This document shows, one piece after another, positions 58,423 through 64,000 of a stretch of 64,000 bases of DNA. A program made the position numbers and the translations under genes. The notes below the pieces were generated by a model. It did not search any database and had not been told where the DNA came from. It saw only the letters and a list, made by a program, of their open reading frames with translations. Origin of the DNA: Costus lasius (Eukaryota > Streptophyta > Magnoliopsida > Zingiberales > Costaceae); contig CM050449.1 in assembly GCA_027563935.2 (NCBI GenBank), positions 58,483,949-58,547,948 of the forward strand. Reading direction: 5' to 3'. The stretch's first letter is position 1; every line of letters starts with the position of its first letter.

Positions 58423-61400
58423 CTAAAGCTCAGCATCCATATCATCAAAGAGGTAAGCATAAAATTTCCTCATATCAGCTTCAGTCTCCCATGTCGCCTC
58501 CTCAACTGACTGATTTCCCCAGATAACCTTTACCAAAGGTATAGTCTTGTTCCTCAGGACTTTATCTTTTCTATCCACAATCCGGAGAGGTCTTTCCTCA
58601 AAAGTAAAATCACTCTGAATCTGAAGAGGTTCCAACTCCAACACATGAGATGGATCAGGATGATATTTCCTCAAAGTAGAGACATGGAATACATTATGCA
58701 CATGATCCATAGCAGGAGGTAAAGCCAATCGGTAAGCCACTGGACCAACTCTCTCAATAATATCAAAAGGGCCTACAAGCCTAGGGCTTAACTTGCCCTT
58801 TTTGCCAAACCTCATAACACCCTTAGTAGGTGACACCTTCAAGAACACATGATCTCCTACCATAAACTCCAAGGGACGACGACGGTCATCAGCATAACTC
58901 TTCTGTCTGTCCCGAGCAATTTTCAGTTTATCCCGGATCTCTCTGACCTTATCAGTAGTCTCCTGTACTGCATCAGATCTCAAAATCATTCTGTCACCAG
59001 TTTCCTCCCAACACAAGGGAGTCCTACACCTTCTCCCATACAAAGCCTCATAAGGAGCCATCTGAATACTGGAGTGGAAGCTATTATTATAAGTAAACTC
59101 TATCAAAGATAGATCCCGATTCCACTCAGAACTCCAATCAACCACATAAGCTCTCAACAAATCTTCTAAAGTCTGTATAGTACGCTCCGTCTGGCCATCA
59201 GACTGAGGATGGTATGCTGTACTAAAACTCAACTTAGTACCCAAACCCTCCTGTAAACTCTTCCAAAACCTGGACAAAAATCGAGAGTCCCTATCAGACA
59301 CGATATCAACGGGCACTCCATGCAGTCTGACTATCTCATCAATATATAATCTAGCCAGTCTCTCTAGAGAATAAGTCATCTTAATCGGGAGAAAATGGGC
59401 TGATTTAGTAAGTCTATCAACAATCACCCAAATAGCATCATGACCCAATCTGGTTCTGGGCAAACCACATACAAAATCCATACTGATGCATTCCCACTTC
59501 CACTCAGGAATAGGAAGGGGCTGCAACAAACTACCAGGCTTCTGGTGTTCAGCCTTCACAGTCTGACAGGTTAAACACCTAGAGACAAAATCAAACACTT
59601 CTTTCTTCATACCCGGCCACCAAAAGCTTTTCTTGAGGTCCTGATACATCTTAGTCACACCAGGATGTAGAGAATATTTGGAGTTATGGCTGTCCTCCAA
59701 TATTTCTTTCCTCAAGCTCGGTTCCTCAGGGACACATACCCTTCCACGAAACCGAAGAATACCATCATCAGACAGGCTAAAATCCTGAACTGCGCCATCA
59801 ACCAGACTATCCCTGATCTGAACTAATTTCGGATCCACAGACTGCTGATCTCTGATCTTCTGCAACAAAGCAGACTGTACTCTGAGAAAAGCCACATAAC
59901 CAGTCTGAACTCTAGGAGTAACACTGATCCTGAGATCGCTGAACTCCTGCAGTAACCGCCACTCACTGACTCGTAAAGCAGCTACTGAAGTAACTGGATG
60001 TCTGCTCAGAGCATCCGCCACCACATTGGCCTTTCCAGCCTGATACTGAATGGAGAAGTCATAGTCTTTGATCAACTCCATCCATCTTCTCTGTCTCATG
60101 TTCAACTCCTTCTGAGTGAAGATATACTTGAGACTCTGGTGATCAGTGAACAGATCAAACTCCTGACCCAACAAATAGTGACGCCATATCTTCAAAGCAA
60201 AGACTACGGCCGCCAACTCTAAATCATGAGTAGGGTAGTTCAATTCATACTCCTTCAGTTGTCTCGAAGCATAGGCTACTACAGAACCTTTCTGCATCAA
60301 GACACAACCCAACCCTTTGCCAGAAGCATCCGTATATACAGTAAACCTTTCCCCATCACTAGGAATAATGAGGATCGGTGTACTAGTCAACCTTCTCTTC
60401 AGCTCTTGGAAGCTCTCTTCACACTTGTCATCCCAAATAAACTTAGCCTCCTTTCTGGTTAATTTAGTTAAAGGACCCGCCAGCTTGGAGAATCCCTCAA
60501 CAAATCGCCGGTAGTAACCTGCCAAACCCAGAAAACTCCTGATCTCAGTAGCACTAGTCGGTCTTCCCCAATTAAGGATGGCTTGCACTTTAACTGGATC
60601 CACAGACACCCCCTGACCAGAAATCACATGTCCCAGAAAACTGATCTTCTCTAGCCAGAACTCACACTTACTAGCCTTGGCATATAACCGGTTCTTCCTC
60701 AAGATCTCCAATACTCTGCGCAAATCACTGACATGATCTGAGGTAGTCTGAGAGTACACCAATATATCGTCTATAAAGACCACCACACAAGAGTCAAGCA
60801 AGTCGTGAAACACCCTGTTCATCAAATCCATGAAGACAGCAGGTGCATTCGTCAGTCCAAAAGGCATAACTAGAAATTCGAAATGCCCATACCTGGTCCT
60901 GAAAGCAGTCTTAAATATATCCTCATCCTTGACCCTAAGCTGATAATACCCTGATCTCAGATCAATCTTAGAGAACACTGTCGCTCCCTGTAATTGATCA
61001 AATAGATCATCAATTCTGGGAAGAGGATACTTATTCTTGATAGTCACTTGGTTCAGTTGCCTGTAGTCTATACACATCCTCAGGGTTCCATCTTTTTTCT
61101 TCACAAATAGCACTGGCGCTCCCCAGGGAGAAGCACTAGGCCGAATGTATCCTTTCTCTAACAATTCCTCCAGTTGTTTCTTAAGCTCGGCCAACTCTGA
61201 AGTAGCCATACGATAAGGAGCTCTGGAGATAGGTGCCGTACCTGGCGCCAACTCAATGCCAAACTCCACTTCTCTAATTGGTGGCAAGCCTGAAAATTCT
61301 TCAGAGAACACATCAGGAAATTCTTTCACCACCGCCATCTGAGTCAAATCAGAAGTAGAATCATCCTGCACCTTAACATGCGCAAGATAATCCTTGCATC

Positions 61401-62805
61401 CACTAGCCAGTAATTTCCTGGCCTGCAGGAAAGATATCACATGCGGTCCTTGGTCTGACACTAGACCTCTCACAAAAAGTCGATTCCCATCTAACAAATT
61501 CAAAGTGATTACTTTCTCAAAGCAATCCACAGAGGCATGATGGGAAGACAACCAATCCATTCCTAAGATGATATCATAATCTTGCATGTCTAAGAGGATT
61601 AGATCTACCAGAAACTCATAACCCTCTACATGTACTACACAGTCAGCACAAACAGTATCTGTAGATAACGATTTTCCTAAGGGAGTACTCACAGACACAG
61701 CATAATTCATCACCTTAGGTAACACAGGTAAACATGCAGCAAACTTAACAGATACAAAAGATAAATTTGCACCAGGGTCAAATAATATGCGGGCTAACTG
61801 ATCAAATACGAATAAAGTACCTTCCACGACGGATCGGGAAGCTCGTGTATCCTTCTCAGCCACAGCATAAACTCTAGTCTGGACTGTAGGCTTATCTGCA
61901 CCTCTAGGTTGCATCTCAGGTTCTCTGCAGTCCTTAGCCATGTGCCCTGGTTTCTTACACCTGAAGCATACACCATTCTTCCTATGGCAGTCTTTCACTA
62001 GATGTCCCTTGAGCCCACAATGACTACAAGTGATACCGTTTCTTACATCCCTGGCATCCCTGAACTGCTGCGGTGCATCCCTGGACTGCTGCGGTGCCTT
62101 GTAGGAGTAAGGCTTATACCTGCTCTTTCTGTAGTCCTTATGTTTAGGGTACTTCTTACCCTTGCCGCCACTGCCATACTGAGGAGCCGCCGCCTCAGCT
62201 GCAGGAACCACTGTCACGGCAACATGAGAACTCCTCTCAGCTATGTATCTCTCAATGGTGCGTGCTCGCCCAACAGTCTCAACATAGGTCTCCAAATGCT
62301 GAGCACCAACCTGCTCTCTAATGTCCCATCTGAGACCTCTGAGAAACTTGGTAGCTCTCCTCTTTTCAGTGTTTATCAGGTGAGGAGCATACTTTCCCAA
62401 TTTCGTGAACTGTAATTCATACTGGTCCACAGTCATATCACCCTGCTCCAGATGAATAAATTCCACCTCTCGGTCCTCAACCAAGCTATCAGGGAAGTAC
62501 TTCTCGTTGAATCGAGACAAGAAGTAAGGCCAATCTACAGTCTCATGTCTTTCTTCGGCAAGTCTCACTACGCCCTTCCACCACTCATCTGCGTCAGCAC
62601 GCATCATATAGGTGGCCAGACATAACTTATCCTCATCTGAGCAGCGCATGACTTGGAAAATCTTTTCCAAGCACAACTGCCAGTTCTCGGCAGTACTGGA
62701 TTCTGAGCCCCCATAAAAAGAACTAGGACCCAGTTTCTGGAATTCACTCACAAGCGAGGCATAGCGCTTGTGACACACACATACCACAGTCAGGAAATCA
62801 AACAT
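58423..62805 (-). CDS. gag-pol: Chromovirus Gag-Pol polyprotein, 1460 aa, gag N-terminus replaced
   Basis: Open Ty3/gypsy polyprotein. Order by residue: gag domain (about 14-190), two CCHC knuckles (C260-C273 and C280-C293), protease with DPGA at 343-346, reverse transcriptase with FIDD at 677-680, RNase H ([10 protein letters not shown], about 824-935), integrase finger H1040, H1047, C1077, C1080 and core D1110, D1171, E1207, then a chromodomain-like C-terminus (about 1405-1455, with [11 protein letters not shown]). The chromodomain places it among chromoviruses, Tekay/Del type by overall wording. The first 12 residues ([12 protein letters not shown]) come from the former leader: the other copy has about 85 more gag residues before RRYASLV. 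Whether this shortened Gag assembles is unknown. No stop or frameshift follows. Confidence 0.95.
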   Translation of the reverse strand: MFDFLTVVCVCHKRYASLVSEFQKLGPSSFYGGSESSTAENWQLCLEKIFQVMRCSDEDKLCLATYMMRADADEWWKGVVRLAEERHETVDWPYFLSRFNEKYFPDSLVEDREVEFIHLEQGDMTVDQYELQFTKLGKYAPHLINTEKRRATKFLRGLRWDIREQVGAQHLETYVETVGRARTIERYIAERSSHVAVTVVPAAEAAAPQYGSGGKGKKYPKHKDYRKSRYKPYSYKAPQQSRDAPQQFRDARDVRNGITCSHCGLKGHLVKDCHRKNGVCFRCKKPGHMAKDCREPEMQPRGADKPTVQTRVYAVAEKDTRASRSVVEGTLFVFDQLARILFDPGANLSFVSVKFAACLPVLPKVMNYAVSVSTPLGKSLSTDTVCADCVVHVEGYEFLVDLILLDMQDYDIILGMDWLSSHHASVDCFEKVITLNLLDGNRLFVRGLVSDQGPHVISFLQARKLLASGCKDYLAHVKVQDDSTSDLTQMAVVKEFPDVFSEEFSGLPPIREVEFGIELAPGTAPISRAPYRMATSELAELKKQLEELLEKGYIRPSASPWGAPVLFVKKKDGTLRMCIDYRQLNQVTIKNKYPLPRIDDLFDQLQGATVFSKIDLRSGYYQLRVKDEDIFKTAFRTRYGHFEFLVMPFGLTNAPAVFMDLMNRVFHDLLDSCVVVFIDDILVYSQTTSDHVSDLRRVLEILRKNRLYAKASKCEFWLEKISFLGHVISGQGVSVDPVKVQAILNWGRPTSATEIRSFLGLAGYYRRFVEGFSKLAGPLTKLTRKEAKFIWDDKCEESFQELKRRLTSTPILIIPSDGERFTVYTDASGKGLGCVLMQKGSVVAYASRQLKEYELNYPTHDLELAAVVFALKIWRHYLLGQEFDLFTDHQSLKYIFTQKELNMRQRRWMELIKDYDFSIQYQAGKANVVADALSRHPVTSVAALRVSEWRLLQEFSDLRISVTPRVQTGYVAFLRVQSALLQKIRDQQSVDPKLVQIRDSLVDGAVQDFSLSDDGILRFRGRVCVPEEPSLRKEILEDSHNSKYSLHPGVTKMYQDLKKSFWWPGMKKEVFDFVSRCLTCQTVKAEHQKPGSLLQPLPIPEWKWECISMDFVCGLPRTRLGHDAIWVIVDRLTKSAHFLPIKMTYSLERLARLYIDEIVRLHGVPVDIVSDRDSRFLSRFWKSLQEGLGTKLSFSTAYHPQSDGQTERTIQTLEDLLRAYVVDWSSEWNRDLSLIEFTYNNSFHSSIQMAPYEALYGRRCRTPLCWEETGDRMILRSDAVQETTDKVREIRDKLKIARDRQKSYADDRRRPLEFMVGDHVFLKVSPTKGVMRFGKKGKLSPRLVGPFDIIERVGPVAYRLALPPAMDHVHNVFHVSTLRKYHPDPSHVLELEPLQIQSDFTFEERPLRIVDRKDKVLRNKTIPLVKVIWGNQSVEEATWETEADMRKFYAYLFDDMDAEL

Positions 62806-62870
62806 AAACCTATCAGGTGTCTAGCAATACACAAACATGTTTTCCCCCAAACTAAGTTTTAGCTAGCCAA

Positions 62871-62884
62871 CTCCTCTGATACCA
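62871..62884 (-). other. Chromovirus primer-binding site
   Basis: Minus-strand TGGTATCAGAGGAG, three bases inside the 5' LTR, initiator Met tRNA type. Confidence 0.93.
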
Positions 62885-62887
62885 TTC

Positions 62888-64000
62888 TGTAACATCCCAC
62901 ATTCTTAACCCCAAATAAATGGCACAATTCACAAATGATACAGGATGTTTCATATAAGATCGATCATATGCTAGGTAAAACCGAGTTCAAGAAAACACGA
63001 TCTGAAAAATTTCCATAAATCCATACACACAAATTCACAAAACTCAAATCTCATAAGGGTACCTGCCACGACGCAATCCTTGCACTAGACATATGCAAGG
63101 CAACAGTTATATCAAAACCGATTGCACAGAATATACAACAAGCCGAAATTCAAAACAAAATCACAAAATCGATTTTATAAACTCATACCAAACACCGAAA
63201 CCAGGCTGAAGCCCGCGGTGACACAAAAATCAAACTCATAAGACTGCCATAACTGGCAACATACTTCACATAGTTCACATAGTCTCATGATTCACATAGT
63301 TCATATAGTTTATGTTAAGGCCACAACCGGCCCCAAGAATTAAGCACAAAAATTCTTAAAACAGCAAACAGCATAATTATCCACGCCAAAGCACTCAAGA
63401 CATGCGCCCCTGCTCTATGCCTGAAAATAGTGAGGGGTGAGCTACACAGCCCAGTGAGTGGATAGTCTAAATCGACTATCCATAACATACATTCAAAAAT
63501 ATAGGCAGATTATTTTTAAAAATATTTAACAGAACATTATGTCAACATATAACAAAATAAAGAAACAGAAGTCATATAGACAGTTAAATGTACACACTAG
63601 CATATAACAATTTCAGGTTCTAGAGTTTTACTCTAACCCAATTAAACACATATATTCTAAACCAACTAAACACACCATACTTAATTAACCTAGTTGTCCA
63701 GCATATTCAGTAGTGACCAATATGGTCTAACCCGGCTTGGCCAAAGCACTGGGAGCTGCAAAATCTCGTGCAACACATAAACATGGATAGTGAGTAGAAT
63801 CAAGAGGTGGCCCCCGTCAGGTCACGACGTGGCACTTTGCTCTATCACCCCATAACACATCAGAGTGATGACATCAAGAGGTGGCCCCTGTCTGATCAAG
63901 ACATGGCACTTTGCGTCTTATATCACCCCGTCACATAAAAGAGTAATGACATCAAGAGGTGGCCCCTGTCTGATCAAGACATGGCACTTTGCGTCTTATA
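62888..64000 (-). repeat. Chromovirus 5' LTR (cut by window end)
   Basis: TGTAACATCCCACATTC onward, matching 55263-56375 base for base except near 55291/62916 (C/T) and 55448/63073 (C/G) as far as I could compare. Confidence 0.95.

Larger units (their letters stand above)
48330..64000 (-). mobile_element. Copia C: Ty1/copia element, right part beyond window
   Basis: Minus-strand element visible as its 3' LTR (48330-51710, interrupted) and the pol end (51711-53592). At 53593 another copia LTR (D) is inserted in its pol, and all following bases to the window end belong to inserts, so the rest of C should lie to the right. It is the most diverged of the copia copies here, judged by its LTR and protein. 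Confidence 0.75.
55263..64000 (-). mobile_element. Chromovirus (Tekay/Del-type Ty3/gypsy), nearly complete
   Basis: Minus-strand element: 3' LTR 55263-58393, polypurine tract, polyprotein 58423-62805, primer-binding site 62871-62884, and 5' LTR from 62888 past the window end. In the shared 1.1 kb of the two LTRs I see two differences, so insertion was recent. It shares its family with the remnant at 36066-39311. Compared with that copy it lacks about 250 bp at the start of gag. Confidence 0.95.

Overview
This is repeat-dominated nuclear DNA from a flowering plant. A monocot is likely, because the one host gene is intronless and GC-rich in AT-rich surroundings, but the species cannot be fixed from the sequence. 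Of the 64 kb, only one conventional host gene is recognisable: an AT-hook (AHL) DNA-binding protein gene on the minus strand at 19856-20698. Almost everything else is LTR retrotransposons, largely inserted into one another. No tRNA, rRNA, CRISPR or bacterial-type features were seen.

Left block (1-16490): a Ty1/copia element on the plus strand (copia A) whose 5' LTR lies just left of the window. A full-length minus-strand relative of the same family (copia B, 3901-13033) is inserted in its polyprotein with a 5-bp target duplication (AGGAC). B has matched 1670-bp LTRs, a Met-tRNA primer-binding site, a polypurine tract and an uninterrupted 1294-residue Gag-Pol frame, so it looks young and potentially autonomous. 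The two halves of A add up to exactly the same coding length.

Middle block (16491-25640): AT-rich host DNA carrying the AHL gene, an out-of-frame overlapping upstream ORF at its start, a MITE-like inverted repeat (about 21217-21563), a roughly 0.8-kb foldback element (about 21820-22615) and an (AAT)n microsatellite.

Right-middle block (25640-47080): an old, decayed Ty3/gypsy element of the Athila type. It has an LTR-like region, a tRNA primer site, a gag with many stops, a protease, and then jumps straight to the post-pol linker, with no reverse transcriptase or integrase. An ATHILA-type ORF remnant follows. Its non-coding parts hold arrays of short palindromes (TTACGGCA-N-TGCCGTAA and TTACGGTACCGTAA). 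Copia element 3 (31697-45104, target duplication GTAAG) splits it. Copia 3 is itself broken by a deleted chromovirus (36066-39311), and its right LTR carries a solo LTR of another family (41591-43683, target duplication CCCTT).

Right block (48330-64000): a further nest. Copia C (minus) has a same-family solo LTR (48656-50341, target duplication ACTCT) in its LTR. Its pol is interrupted by copia LTR D, D by copia LTR E in the opposite orientation, and E by a young Tekay/Del-type chromovirus (55263 to beyond the window end) with a 1460-residue open polyprotein. The order of insertion can be read from the interruptions: Athila-like first, then copia 3, then its inserts; C, then D, then E, then the chromovirus.
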